Assembly: GCA_964576715.1 (NCBI GenBank)
Contig: CAZNWE010000038.1
Span: forward strand, 1-39,506
Length of the DNA stretch: 39,506 nt
Source of the DNA: SLRI01 sp964576715
GTDB lineage: Bacteria; Pseudomonadota; Alphaproteobacteria; Geminicoccales; Geminicoccaceae
Direction of reading: 5' to 3'
Shown here: positions 8,619-16,829 of the stretch, one piece after another
How positions within the stretch are numbered: position 1 is the first letter of the stretch
How the letters are laid out: the number at the start of each line of letters is the position of its first letter
Program-made: the position numbers and the translations under genes
The notes under the pieces: model-generated
Databases searched by the model: none
The model's input: only the letters and a program-made list of their open reading frames with translations
What the model was told of the DNA's origin: nothing

Positions 8619-9632
8619 TCACCTGAACAGCCGACCGCGGGCGAGCTCGAGGACCTCGTGCGGCGGGATGATGCCGAGCAGGTCGGCGGTCTCGAGATTG
8701 AGCGCGAACTCGACCCGATGCGGTGCCCGCAGGGACAGCTCGGACGGGCGCGCGCCGTCGAGCAGGCGCACCGCCAGCGCCGCCGTCTCCCGCGCCGTGC
8801 TGCTCGGCTCGGCCGCCAGCGACATGAGCGCACCCGCGGCAACGGCGGCCTCGCCCGGCGCATAGATCACGGGTTGGCCGGTTTGCGCCTCGATCGCCTG
8901 GACGACGAGCGCCAGGGGCGCCGACGCGTCGAGGGCGAGCCAGAACGCCTCGATCCGCTGCTCGCCTGCGGCCGCCCGCACCGCGGCCGCGACCACGGCG
9001 GCCATGACGTCCTCGGTCTCGGAATCCGGCGGGGTGGTCACCGGGATCGGCAGGAACCCCGGGGCATCGACCGCGCCGGCAAGCAGGCTGCTGGTCGTTG
9101 CCGGATTGCCGCCGAGCACCTGATGCAACAGACCGATCCGCAACGGTGCGCCGGTACGCGTGGCCAGCAGCCGCTCGGCGATCGCGTAGGCGGCACCCCG
9201 CGGCAACTGTCCGCTGACGCCGGTGACGGCGGCGGCCGGCCGCGCGGCCGCGTCGGTGAGGACCAATGCCTGCTGGCGCGGCACGAACGCGAAGAGGTGC
9301 GGTACCGAGGTCGCGCGCAACGCAGCGCTGGCCGCTTCGGCAGCCAGGGGGCCAAAGCTGACCACGAGGTCGGCTGTTGCCAGCAGCGCCAGCGCCTCGG
9401 GCGCGGCATCGGCCCGCCGGGCGATATGCAGGCGCTCGAACGTCGCCATTCGGCCACCCGCGGCGAGCCGGTCGACCAGCTCGCCCTTGAACACCGGCAC
9501 GACCGCCTCGGCAGTCGCCTCGGCGAGGCTTTCGACCACCACGATCCGCAATGGCGAAACGGCTTCCTCGTGGATCCAGGCAACCAGGGCGCCGACCAGG
9601 ATGAAGACGGGGAGAAACAGAGCGATGCGCAC
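8619..9632 (-). CDS. Periplasmic substrate-binding protein, ABC_sub_bind (PF04392-like)
   Basis: A 337-residue protein with an N-terminal hydrophobic signal or anchor (residues 3-19) and a two-lobed periplasmic-binding fold. The C-terminal pattern EFALNLETADLLGIIPP is characteristic of the PF04392 family of uncharacterised ABC-type binding proteins. No permease or ATPase gene is adjacent. The next gene on the same strand is a sensor kinase 5 nt away, so the protein more likely presents a ligand to that kinase than to a transporter (inference). GTG at 9632 is the only in-frame start next to the signal sequence. Family call is moderately sure. Confidence 0.78.
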   Translation of the reverse strand: MRIALFLPVFILVGALVAWIHEEAVSPLRIVVVESLAEATAEAVVPVFKGELVDRLAAGGRMATFERLHIARRADAAPEALALLATADLVVSFGPLAAEAASAALRATSVPHLFAFVPRQQALVLTDAAARPAAAVTGVSGQLPRGAAYAIAERLLATRTGAPLRIGLLHQVLGGNPATTSSLLAGAVDAPGFLPIPVTTPPDSETEDVMAAVVAAAVRAAAGEQRIEAFWLALDASAPLALVVQAIEAQTGQPVIYAPGEAAVAAGALMSLAAEPSSTARETAALAVRLLDGARPSELSLRAPHRVEFALNLETADLLGIIPPHEVLELARGRLFR

Positions 9633-9664
9633 GGGACATCAGCCGCATGGTGGATGTTCTAGGT

Positions 9665-9693
9665 ATACTATCCTATATTATCCTGCCCGGCAA
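9665..9693 (-). promoter_or_regulatory. Possible promoter for the binding-protein/kinase operon
   Basis: Read on the minus strand, TTGCCG (9688-9693) and TAGTAT (9665-9670) are separated by 17 nt. They lie in an unusually A/T-rich island (about 9661-9682) in an otherwise GC-rich area, some 30 nt before the GTG start. They overlap the end of the upstream phosphoesterase gene. Pattern evidence only. Confidence 0.35.
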
Positions 9694-10477
9694 CAGCCCC
9701 GATCGGTTGGAGGTCGGTCGTCTCGATGGTTACGCTGTCGTCGACGCGCAACGCCTGACACGCTTCGCCCACGCCGCCGCCCCGCGTCAGCTTGAGGCCG
9801 GCGAGGCCGCGGCCCTTGCCGGCGCCGCAATCGAGATGAATGAGCCGGCCGCCGCGATGATTGCACCGCGTCAGCACGTGGCGATCGCTGATCGGATGGT
9901 GGCCGATCACCACGGTGGTGTCGCGTGGCACGGCGGCGAGCCAACGATAGGTGCGTATCGGCTTCTTGCGGACATCGACACTGCTCGCTTCACCGTAGAG
10001 GGCCAGCGACCTGAGCCGCACCGGCAGGCTGCGGCTGGTCAGCATCGCCGGTGCCATGCCGCCATGCACCAGGACGGTTCGACCAAGGGTCAGCAGATAA
10101 GGTGCAGCGCGATAGGCATCGGTGAACTGCTTCTTCAAGCGCTTGCCGTCCGGGGCCGCGTCGAGCTGCTCGATGGTCACCGCAAGGTCGCTGTCGATCA
10201 CGGTCGGGTTGCCCTGCAAGGTGCGATAGAGCTTGTCGTCGTGGTTGCCACGAATGAACAGGCCGCGCCCCCTCGCCAGGAGCTGCAGCATCTGGCGGAG
10301 GCTGCCAGGGTTGTCGGGGCCGCGATCGACGAGATCGCCGAGCGATACCAGGAACCGCGATTCGCGCTCGGCGAGGTCGATCATCGGCTGGAACAGCTCG
10401 GGATGACCGTGCACATCGGCGACCACCAGGACGCCCAGCGCCCAAGCCGGCAGCTCGAGCTCGAGCCGGTCAGCCAC
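9668..10477 (-). CDS. Metallophosphoesterase, serine/threonine-phosphatase-like
   Basis: A 269-residue calcineurin-like phosphoesterase. The metal-binding motifs appear in order: DVHG (21-24), GDLVDRGPDN (48-56), GNHD (77-80), VHGG near residue 138, and GHHP further on. This set is typical of bacterial PPP-type phosphatases and diadenosine tetraphosphatases; the substrate is not evident. GTG at 10477 lies inside the last codons of the TusA-family gene (8-nt overlap), so the two are likely co-translated. The stop falls in the A/T-rich stretch before the next minus-strand operon. Confidence 0.88.
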   Translation of the reverse strand: MADRLELELPAWALGVLVVADVHGHPELFQPMIDLAERESRFLVSLGDLVDRGPDNPGSLRQMLQLLARGRGLFIRGNHDDKLYRTLQGNPTVIDSDLAVTIEQLDAAPDGKRLKKQFTDAYRAAPYLLTLGRTVLVHGGMAPAMLTSRSLPVRLRSLALYGEASSVDVRKKPIRTYRWLAAVPRDTTVVIGHHPISDRHVLTRCNHRGGRLIHLDCGAGKGRGLAGLKLTRGGGVGEACQALRVDDSVTIETTDLQPIGAVAGQDNIG

Positions 10478-10700
10478 GCTTCTCGATCACCATGCGAAAA
10501 TGGTCGGGCAGCGTCGCGTTCTCGACCAGCAGGTGGCCGGCGCTCTCGCAAAACTGGGCGAAATCGGCCGGCGCCTTCGGGTCGGTCGCGAGCACCAGTA
10601 GCCGTGCCCCGCGACCGAGCCCGCGCAGCGCCTTTTGTGCCTTGAGCACCGGCAGTGGGCAGCTGAGGCCGCGGGTGTCGAGCTCGATCGTGGTCGGCAT
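10470..10700 (-). CDS. TusA/SirA-family sulfur carrier protein
   Basis: A 76-residue protein, the standard TusA length. It contains the LDTRGLSCPLPVLKAQKAL motif with catalytic C14 followed by the Pro-x-Pro element. TusA proteins carry persulfide sulfur for tRNA thiolation or for molybdenum-cofactor assembly. Divergent mobB-moeA start about 130 nt away, and fdhD, a sulfurtransferase of the same pathway, is in this window. A role in molybdenum cofactor sulfur delivery is therefore suggested but not shown. It overlaps the downstream phosphoesterase gene by 8 nt. ATG 10700 is where family similarity begins. Confidence 0.88.
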   Translation of the reverse strand: MPTTIELDTRGLSCPLPVLKAQKALRGLGRGARLLVLATDPKAPADFAQFCESAGHLLVENATLPDHFRMVIEKRG

Positions 10701-10830
10701 TGGCGTTCTTGCCCCTTCGGCCGCGCCGCGCGGTGTGCTGGCACCTGTCGGTGGTGGAGCGCTGCACCTCGTGCTAGAGCCGACGCAGCGGGATCGGCCC
10801 GCCCTGTCGCCGCTCCAAGCTTTGGAAACC

Positions 10831-11334
10831 ATGCGCGTCATAGGTGTTGTGGGCTGGAAGAACAACGGCAAGACGACCCTCGTGGTCCGGCTGGTGGAGC
10901 ATCTCGTGGCCCGCGGTCTCAAGGTCTCGACGATCAAGCACGCGCATCACAGCATCGACCTCGATCAGCCCGGCAAGGACAGCTGGCGACATCGCGAAGC
11001 CGGCGCGAAGGAGGTGGTGCTGGCGACGTCGCGCCGTTGGATCCTGATGCACGAGCTGCAGGACGAGGCCGAGCCGCCACTGGCCGAGCTGTTGCGCAAG
11101 CTGACCCCGGTCGACCTCGTCATCGTCGAGGGTTTCAAGGGGACGAGCGTGCCGAAGATCGAGGTGCATCGGGCCGAGCGCGGCACCGCGCTGATCGCCG
11201 AGCATGACGCCGACGTGGTGGCGGTCGCGGCCGACGCCGTCTTGACCGGGATCGCCGTGCCGGTGATCCACCTCGACGACATCCCCGCCATCGCCGAGGC
11301 GGCGTTGGCGCATGCCCGGGAAATTGAGCGCTGA
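10831..11334 (+). CDS. mobB: Molybdopterin-guanine dinucleotide biosynthesis adaptor MobB
   Basis: A 167-residue P-loop GTP-binding protein. The Walker A motif GWKNNGKTT (8-16) is followed by STIKHAHH, the DSWRHREAGA segment and LVIVEGFK, all MobB signatures. MobB assists MobA in attaching GMP to molybdopterin. Its stop overlaps the proposed CTG start of moeA (CTGA). ATG 10831 is placed directly before the strand leading to the P-loop; the open frame upstream has no family similarity. Confidence 0.93.
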   Translation: MRVIGVVGWKNNGKTTLVVRLVEHLVARGLKVSTIKHAHHSIDLDQPGKDSWRHREAGAKEVVLATSRRWILMHELQDEAEPPLAELLRKLTPVDLVIVEGFKGTSVPKIEVHRAERGTALIAEHDADVVAVAADAVLTGIAVPVIHLDDIPAIAEAALAHAREIER

Positions 11335-12596
11335 ACCCCAGTCTGCCCCGTGACTGCTTCGACTTCGGCCGCGGCCAGATCGGCGTCGCCGAGGCGCTGG
11401 CTTTGCTGCAAAACCGCGTTCTGCCGGTGGCCGGCGGGGTGCGCATCGCCCTGGCCGAGGCGGCGGGGCGGGTGCTGGCCGAGCCCGTGCGGAGCCGGCG
11501 GCCGGTGCCGGGTTTCGCCAACGCCGCGGTCGACGGCTACGCCTTTGCCGCGGCGAGCCAGCCGGCTTCCGGGGCGTTCAGCCTCGCCCGCGCGCCGGGC
11601 CGGGCCGCGGCCGGCCATCCGGCGGCGCTGCCGGTGGCGCCGGGTCAGGCGCTGCAGATCCTCACCGGGGCAATGATGCCGGAGGGCACGGATACCGTGG
11701 CGATGAACGAGGAGGTCGAGGCCGATGCGACGGCCGTCAAGCTCGAACGGCCGCTGCCCGCCTTCACGAACCGGCGCAATGCTGGTGAGGACATCCGGGC
11801 CGGTCAGCTCTTGTTCGCCGGCGGCACCGTGCTGACGGCTCGTCATGTCGGGGTGCTGGCCGAGGTCGGTCTCGCCGAGGTGCTGGTGTTCGAGCGCCTG
11901 CGCGTCGCCCTGCTGTCCAGTGGCGACGAGCTTTGCGAGCCCGGCGAGCAGCTGCCGCCGGGCGCCGTGTTCGATGCCAATCGGCGAATGCTTCGCGCCT
12001 TGCTGCGCCAGTTGCCCGTCGCGGTCGACGATCTCGGCATCCTGCCCGACGATGCCGGCGCCGTCGAAGCATCGCTGCTCGACGCGGCGGCCAGCCACGA
12101 CGTCGTCCTCACCTCCGGTGGCGCCTCGCGCGGCGCGGAGGACCACGTGGTGCGCGCGGTCGAGCGCCACGGCCGGCTAGATTTCTGGCAGATCGCGATG
12201 AAGCCGGGCCGGCCGCTCGCCTTCGGCCGGCTGCGCGACGCGGTGACCATCGGCCTGCCCGGCAACCCGGTGGCGGCAGCCGTCTGCTTCATGCGCTTCG
12301 CCCGCCCGGTGCTCGCCCGGCTCGGCGGCAGCCTGTGGCCCGAGCCACGCGCCTTCCGGGTGCCGGCCGCGTTCGCGCTCGAGAAGAAGCCCGGCCGCAC
12401 CGAGCTGCTGCGCGCCCGCCTCGTCGCCGATGCGGCTGGAGACCTCGAAGCCGACCTCGTCCGCCGCCAGGGCTCGGGCATCCTCACCTCGCTCACCGAC
12501 GCCGACGGCCTGATCGAAGTGGCCCCGGCGACCGTGCGGATCGACAAGGGTGACGCCGTCCGCTTTTTCTCCTTCGCCGAGCTCGGCGCCAATTGA
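11331..12596 (+). CDS. moeA: Molybdopterin molybdenumtransferase MoeA
   Basis: A 421-residue MoeA if started at CTG 11331. It inserts molybdate into adenylylated molybdopterin. Seen: VPGFANAAVDGYAF near the N-terminus, LTGAMMPEGTDTV, NAGEDI, SSGDEL, TSGGASRGAEDHV, MKPGRPLAFG and GLPGNPVAA. The first ATG/GTG/TTG-type start in frame is TTG 11403, but the preceding codons (DCFDFGRGQIGVAEALAL) match the usual MoeA N-terminus. Translation therefore probably begins upstream, where only CTG codons (11331, 11343) are available after the in-frame stop at 11325. CTG 11331 would overlap the mobB stop. Function is secure, start uncertain. Confidence 0.9.
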   Translation: MNPSLPRDCFDFGRGQIGVAEALALLQNRVLPVAGGVRIALAEAAGRVLAEPVRSRRPVPGFANAAVDGYAFAAASQPASGAFSLARAPGRAAAGHPAALPVAPGQALQILTGAMMPEGTDTVAMNEEVEADATAVKLERPLPAFTNRRNAGEDIRAGQLLFAGGTVLTARHVGVLAEVGLAEVLVFERLRVALLSSGDELCEPGEQLPPGAVFDANRRMLRALLRQLPVAVDDLGILPDDAGAVEASLLDAAASHDVVLTSGGASRGAEDHVVRAVERHGRLDFWQIAMKPGRPLAFGRLRDAVTIGLPGNPVAAAVCFMRFARPVLARLGGSLWPEPRAFRVPAAFALEKKPGRTELLRARLVADAAGDLEADLVRRQGSGILTSLTDADGLIEVAPATVRIDKGDAVRFFSFAELGAN

Positions 12597-12606
12597 AGGT
12601 CCGTTC

Positions 12607-13725
12607 ATGCAGACCGCCGACATCATCGTCATCGGCGCCGGAATCGCCGGGGCCGGCATTGCCTGGGAGCTCGCCGCGGCCGCCCGGGTGGTGCTGCTCG
12701 AAGCCGAGGCGCGCCCGGGCCTGCACACCACGGGTCGGTCGGCCGCGGTCTATCTCAAGGGCTATGGCAACGACGTCATCCGCGAGCTCACCGCCGCGAG
12801 CGAGGCCTTTCTCGAGGCGCCTCCCGACGACTTCACCACGGCGGCCCTGGTCAAGCGACGCGGCGCCCTGAGCCTGGTGCGCGCCGATCAGCTGGGCGGC
12901 CTGGCGCCGACCCTGGCCCGCCTGCATCGCCACGTGCCCGAGGCCCGGCAACTGTCACCCGCCGAGATCCTGCGCTTGGTGCCGCCGCTGCGCCCCGACT
13001 ATGCGGTGGCCGCAATCTACGATCCGGGTGCCCGCGACCTCGACGTGGATGCGCTCTTTCAGGGTTATCTGCGCGGCTGCAAGGCGCGTGGCGGGCGGCT
13101 CATCGTCGACGCACCGTTGCGCCGTCTCGAGGCGCAGGGCGGCGGCTGGCGGTTGACGGCCGGCGATCACCGGTTGACCGCCCCGGTGGTGGTCAACGCG
13201 GCCGGTGCCTGGGCCGACCAGGTCGCCGGACTAGCAGGCTTGTCGCCGCTGGGACTGCAGCCGAAGCGGCGCACGGCGCTGCTCGTGGCGCCACCGGCCG
13301 GCTGGGAGATCGCCGGCTGGCCGCTCGTCGACGACATTGACGAGCGGTTCTACTGCCGGCCCGAGGCGGGCAGGCTGCTCTGCTCGCCGGCCGACGAAAC
13401 AGCTTCGCCACCGTGCGACGCCCAGCCCGAGGAGCTCGACATGGCGCAGGCGATCGACCGGATCGAGCGAGCCCTGCCGCTTGATGTCCGGCGGATCGAG
13501 CATAGCTGGGCGGGCTTGCGGACCTTCGCCCCGGACAAGACGCCGGTGGTCGGCTTCGATCCGCGCGCGCCCGGCTTCTTCTGGCTCGCCGGCCAGGGCG
13601 GCTACGGCATCCAGACGGCACCGGCGATGGCCTCGCTGGCGAGCCGTCTCGCCACCGGCGGGACGGCGCCGGACGCGCTGGCCGACCTTGTGCCGGCCCT
13701 CGCCCCGGACCGGCTGGTTCACTGA
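12607..13725 (+). CDS. FAD-dependent oxidoreductase, DAO family
   Basis: A 372-residue flavoprotein of the D-amino-acid oxidase/dehydrogenase superfamily. The N-terminal dinucleotide motif IIVIGAGIAGAGIAWELA is followed by E35-type ribose binding (LLEAEARPGLHTTGRSAA), a central VVNAAGAWAD motif and a C-terminal FAD contact WLAGQGGYGIQTAPAM. Likely substrates are amino acids, N-methylated amines or alpha-hydroxy acids; sequence alone does not decide. The ATG at 12607 lies 10 nt after moeA and is preceded by GAAGG, which overlaps the moeA stop. It may be co-transcribed with mobB-moeA. Its 3' end overlaps the convergent DUF4170 gene by 7 nt. Confidence 0.87.
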   Translation: MQTADIIVIGAGIAGAGIAWELAAAARVVLLEAEARPGLHTTGRSAAVYLKGYGNDVIRELTAASEAFLEAPPDDFTTAALVKRRGALSLVRADQLGGLAPTLARLHRHVPEARQLSPAEILRLVPPLRPDYAVAAIYDPGARDLDVDALFQGYLRGCKARGGRLIVDAPLRRLEAQGGGWRLTAGDHRLTAPVVVNAAGAWADQVAGLAGLSPLGLQPKRRTALLVAPPAGWEIAGWPLVDDIDERFYCRPEAGRLLCSPADETASPPCDAQPEELDMAQAIDRIERALPLDVRRIEHSWAGLRTFAPDKTPVVGFDPRAPGFFWLAGQGGYGIQTAPAMASLASRLATGGTAPDALADLVPALAPDRLVH

Positions 13726-13964
13726 CCGCCGCCGCTACCCGCGGCCGCGTCATCGGGATCGAGCAGGCGATGCATGTGGACGATGAAGTAGCGCATTTGC
13801 GCGTTGTCAACCGTCGCCTGCGCCTTGGCCCGCCAGGCCCGCTCGGCCGCGGCGTAGTTCGGGTAGATGCCGACGATATCGAGCTTGGCGAGGTCGGCGA
13901 ACTCGGTGGTCTTGGGGTCCACGAGCTCGCCGCCGAACACGAGGTGCAGGAGTTGCTTGGCCAT
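13719..13964 (-). CDS. DUF4170 family small protein
   Basis: An 81-residue protein resembling DUF4170, a small alphaproteobacterial family of unknown function. Features: LVFGGELVDPKTTEF near the N-terminus, the YPNYAAAERAWRAKAQATVDNA segment (the family's conserved W-x-x-A-x-x-T-V-D-N region), then MRYFIVHMHRLL. No signal peptide or membrane segment. It stands alone on the minus strand between an oxidoreductase and a divergent MFS gene. No function can be assigned. Confidence 0.8.
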   Translation of the reverse strand: MAKQLLHLVFGGELVDPKTTEFADLAKLDIVGIYPNYAAAERAWRAKAQATVDNAQMRYFIVHMHRLLDPDDAAAGSGGGQ

Positions 13965-14065
13965 CTTATGTCCTCGAGCCGCCGGCACGCCGACGGCTTT
14001 TGCTGCAGGTCCGGAGTCGACGCTCTCTTGGCACCCCTTATCGCATCCCCGGCGCGGCCGATGCA

Positions 14066-15259
14066 ATGAGCCCACCGCTCCGCCTGACGCTGATGCTGTG
14101 TGCGGTGCAGATGCTGGCGATGAGCGGGTCGCTGAGCTTTCAAGCACTGATCCCGGTGTTCATCGAGGCGTGGCAGCTGAGCAATACCGAGGCCGCCTGG
14201 ATCGGCGGCGCCTCCTATCTCGGCTACGCGCTCACCGCCCCCCTCCTGGTCGCCGTCACCGATCACGTCGATGCGCGGCGGATCGTCATCGGTGCCTGCC
14301 TCGTCGGCGGCGTGGCGGGACTGGGCTTCGCGCTTTTCGCGCAGGGTTTCTGGTCGGCCATGGGGTGGCGCCTGCTGACCGGGATCGCCATCGCCGGCAG
14401 CTACATGCCGGGGCTGAAGGCCTTGACCGACCGGCTGCCAGAGGGGCCGATCGGCGGGCGACCGCAGGCCCTCTACAGCGCGACCTTCTCCCTGGCATCG
14501 GCGGCTTCGCTGTTTCTCGCCGGGTTCACGACGCAGCTCGCCGGGTGGCCGTTCGCCTTCGCGTTGACGGGGCTCAGCGCACTGCTCGGTGCTGCCCTGA
14601 TGACCGTGCTGCCGGCCGAAACACCCAGACCGTCGCCGGCCGCCGGTGGCATGACGGCCCGCGTGGCGGCCGTCCTGCGTGACCGACCGACGATGCGCTT
14701 CATCGCCGCCTATGCGGCGCACGCGTGGGAAATGTTCGCCTTTCGAACCTGGATCGTCGCGTTCTTGACCTTCGCCGCCCTCACCACCGAGAGCCCGAGC
14801 GGCCCGGTCCTGGTGAGCGGCATCGCCACCGTGCTGATCCTGGTTGGTCTACCGGCAGGCCTGCTCGGCAACGAGCTCGCCGAGCGCACCGACCGTCGGC
14901 GCGGCGTGGCCGCGCTGATGCTGGCCGCAGCCTGCCTCGCCGTGCTCACCGGGCTCGCCGCCGGCCAGGGCTTCGTTCTCGTGGCGGCTCTGGCTCTCAT
15001 CTATGGGGCGCTCTTGATGGCCGACAACTCGGCCATTCTCGTCGGCACGATCCAGCACACCCCGGCCGAGCGCCGCGGCGCCGCGATCGCCACGCAGACC
15101 TTCGTCGCCGCCTTCATGGCCCTGGTCAGCCCGCTCGCGGTCGGGGCGGTGCTCGACGGCTTCGGCAGTGGTGCCAGTGCCTGGACCTTGGCGTTTCTGG
15201 TCATGGCGTTGGGCCCGGTGTCGGGTGCCGTCGTGCTGCTCTGGCCCGATCGCGCGTGA
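14066..15259 (+). CDS. Major facilitator superfamily transporter
   Basis: A 397-residue integral membrane protein with about 12 hydrophobic segments and a MFS-type arrangement: SFQALIPVFIEAWQLSNTEAAWIGG near TM1-2, basic loop DHVDARR between TM2 and TM3, and a repeat half with ERTDRRRG after TM8. Sequence features such as a tolerance of one-residue loops and GYALTAPLL suggest a drug or metabolite exporter, but the substrate cannot be deduced. ATG 14066 directly precedes TM1. It is divergent from the DUF4170 gene with about 100 nt between starts. Confidence 0.87.
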   Translation: MSPPLRLTLMLCAVQMLAMSGSLSFQALIPVFIEAWQLSNTEAAWIGGASYLGYALTAPLLVAVTDHVDARRIVIGACLVGGVAGLGFALFAQGFWSAMGWRLLTGIAIAGSYMPGLKALTDRLPEGPIGGRPQALYSATFSLASAASLFLAGFTTQLAGWPFAFALTGLSALLGAALMTVLPAETPRPSPAAGGMTARVAAVLRDRPTMRFIAAYAAHAWEMFAFRTWIVAFLTFAALTTESPSGPVLVSGIATVLILVGLPAGLLGNELAERTDRRRGVAALMLAAACLAVLTGLAAGQGFVLVAALALIYGALLMADNSAILVGTIQHTPAERRGAAIATQTFVAAFMALVSPLAVGAVLDGFGSGASAWTLAFLVMALGPVSGAVVLLWPDRA

Positions 15260-15380
15260 CGGCCGGCGGCCGCCTCGCCCCGGTCATCGAGTTCCGCTGC
15301 CGCGCATCGTCCGAGGTGCCGCCCGGCGGGCCGCCGCAACCGGCCCGTCCTGCGCACCCGGCAGAGCGGTGCCGCGCCGC

Positions 15381-15410
15381 TTGGTCAGTCTTCTCGCTTG
15401 CTGCTATAAC
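15381..15410 (+). promoter_or_regulatory. Probable sigma70-type promoter for pyrF
   Basis: TTGGTC (15381-15386) and TATAAC (15405-15410) are spaced 18 nt apart. They would start transcription near 15417, about 17 nt before the pyrF ATG, at the head of the pyrF-trpFBA-accD run. Pattern evidence only. Confidence 0.4.
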
Positions 15411-15433
15411 TTGGCAACGCCATCGTTACGCCC

Positions 15434-16159
15434 ATGGAAAGCGCCCGCTTGTCTGCCACGAACCCGGTCTTGGTCGCCATCGACCGCCCCGACCTCGACG
15501 GAGCGGTATGCCTCGCGCGCGCGCTCGCGCCGCATTTGGGCGGGCTCAAGCTCGGGCTGGAGTTCTTCTTGCACCAGGGTCCGCAGGGCGTGGCGCGGTT
15601 GGGAGCGCTAGGTCTGCCGATCTTCCTCGATGCCAAGCTGCACGACATTCCCAACACCGTGGCCGGCGCGATGCGCGGTGTCGTCGGCTTGCCGGTCGCC
15701 ATGGTGACCCTGCACGCCGCCGGCGGGCTCGAGATGATGCGTGTGGCGGTCGACGTCGCCGCGGCCAGCGCGAGCCGGCCCTGGGTCTTGGCGGTCACCG
15801 TGCTGACCAGCCTGGACCAGGGTGATCTCGCGGCAACGGGCCAGCGCGGGTCGGCGACCGAGCAGGCGCTGCGCCTGGCCGAACTCGCGTTGCGCGCCGG
15901 CTGTCAGGGCATCGTCTGCTCGCCCCTGGAGGTGACGGCGATGCGCACGCGGTTCGGCAAGGAGCCCAAGCTCGTCGTCCCTGGCGTGCGACCCGGCACC
16001 GCCGGCGACGACCAGAAGCGGACGCTCAACCCCGTGGAAACCTTGGCTGCCGGCGCTGATCGACTGGTCATCGGACGCCCGATCACGTCGGCTGTCGACC
16101 CGGTGGCCGCGGCCCAGGCGATCGCGGCGAGCCTGCAGCCCGTGGCCGGAGTTGCCTGA
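15434..16159 (+). CDS. pyrF: Orotidine 5'-phosphate decarboxylase
   Basis: A 241-residue PyrF, the last enzyme of UMP synthesis. The catalytic Asp-Lys-Asp array is visible in FLDAKLHDIPNTV (D66, K68, D71), and VLVAIDRPD marks strand 1. The phosphate-binding end contains VVPGVRPGTAGDDQKR and GADRLVIGRPIT. It is the first gene of the pyrF-trpF-trpB-trpA-accD run, and its stop overlaps the trpF start by one nucleotide (TGATG), so they are translationally coupled. Confidence 0.96.
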   Translation: MESARLSATNPVLVAIDRPDLDGAVCLARALAPHLGGLKLGLEFFLHQGPQGVARLGALGLPIFLDAKLHDIPNTVAGAMRGVVGLPVAMVTLHAAGGLEMMRVAVDVAAASASRPWVLAVTVLTSLDQGDLAATGQRGSATEQALRLAELALRAGCQGIVCSPLEVTAMRTRFGKEPKLVVPGVRPGTAGDDQKRTLNPVETLAAGADRLVIGRPITSAVDPVAAAQAIAASLQPVAGVA

Positions 16160-16818
16160 TGCGGCTCGACGTCAAGATTTGCGGCCTGACCCGGCTGGCC
16201 GATCGGGATGCGGCGATCGCGGGCGGGGCGCGCTGGCTCGGCTTCGTCTTCTATCCGCGCTCGCCGCGCGCGCTCACGCCGACGGCGGCCGGTACCCTGG
16301 TGCGCGGCCGGCCGGGCACCGCCGAGGCGGTGGGCGTGTTCGTCGATCCCGACGATGCGTGGCTGGATACGGTGCTGGCCCGGGTGCCGCTCGACCTCCT
16401 GCAGCTGCACGGCAGTGAATCGCCAGCCCGGGTCGCCGAGGTGAAGGCGCGGACCGGGCGCCGGGTGATCAAGGCGCTCGCGATCGCCGAGGCCGCAGAC
16501 GTGGCCGGCCATGAAGCCTATTGTGCCGTTGCCGATATGCTGCTGTTCGACGCCAGGCCACCGCGCGAGCCGGGTGCGATCCCTGGTGGCAACGGCCTGG
16601 CGTTCGATTGGCGGCTCCTGGCCGGCCGGCGAATAGCGCTGCCTTGGCTGCTCGCCGGCGGGCTCGATGAGACCAATTTGTCGGAGGCCGCGTGGCTCAC
16701 CGGGGCCCAGGCCGTCGACGTGTCGTCGAGGATCGAGACGGCACCGGGTGTGAAGGACCCGCCAAGGCTCGCCCGGCTGCTCGCCCAGGCGCGCGACATC
16801 GCTTCCGCCACTGCTTGA
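16159..16818 (+). CDS. trpF: Phosphoribosylanthranilate isomerase
   Basis: A 219-residue TrpF barrel enzyme of tryptophan synthesis. It shows KICGLTRLADRDAA with the catalytic cysteine C8, GFVFYPRSPRAL, LQLHGSESPARV, DMLLFDAR with the catalytic aspartate, and the phosphate-gripping LAGGLDETN plus AVDVSSRIETAPGVKD. Coupled to pyrF by a one-base overlap and followed after 11 nt by trpB. All catalytic residues present; standard length. Confidence 0.96.
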   Translation: MRLDVKICGLTRLADRDAAIAGGARWLGFVFYPRSPRALTPTAAGTLVRGRPGTAEAVGVFVDPDDAWLDTVLARVPLDLLQLHGSESPARVAEVKARTGRRVIKALAIAEAADVAGHEAYCAVADMLLFDARPPREPGAIPGGNGLAFDWRLLAGRRIALPWLLAGGLDETNLSEAAWLTGAQAVDVSSRIETAPGVKDPPRLARLLAQARDIASATA

Positions 16819-16829
16819 CCGAGGACTTG

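Noticed and set aside
7135..9648. One continuous minus-strand frame that could suggest a binding-protein/kinase fusion
   Set aside because: The binding-protein residues are in a different frame (stop at 8619); only the kinase part of the long frame is meaningful, with an ATG at 8613.
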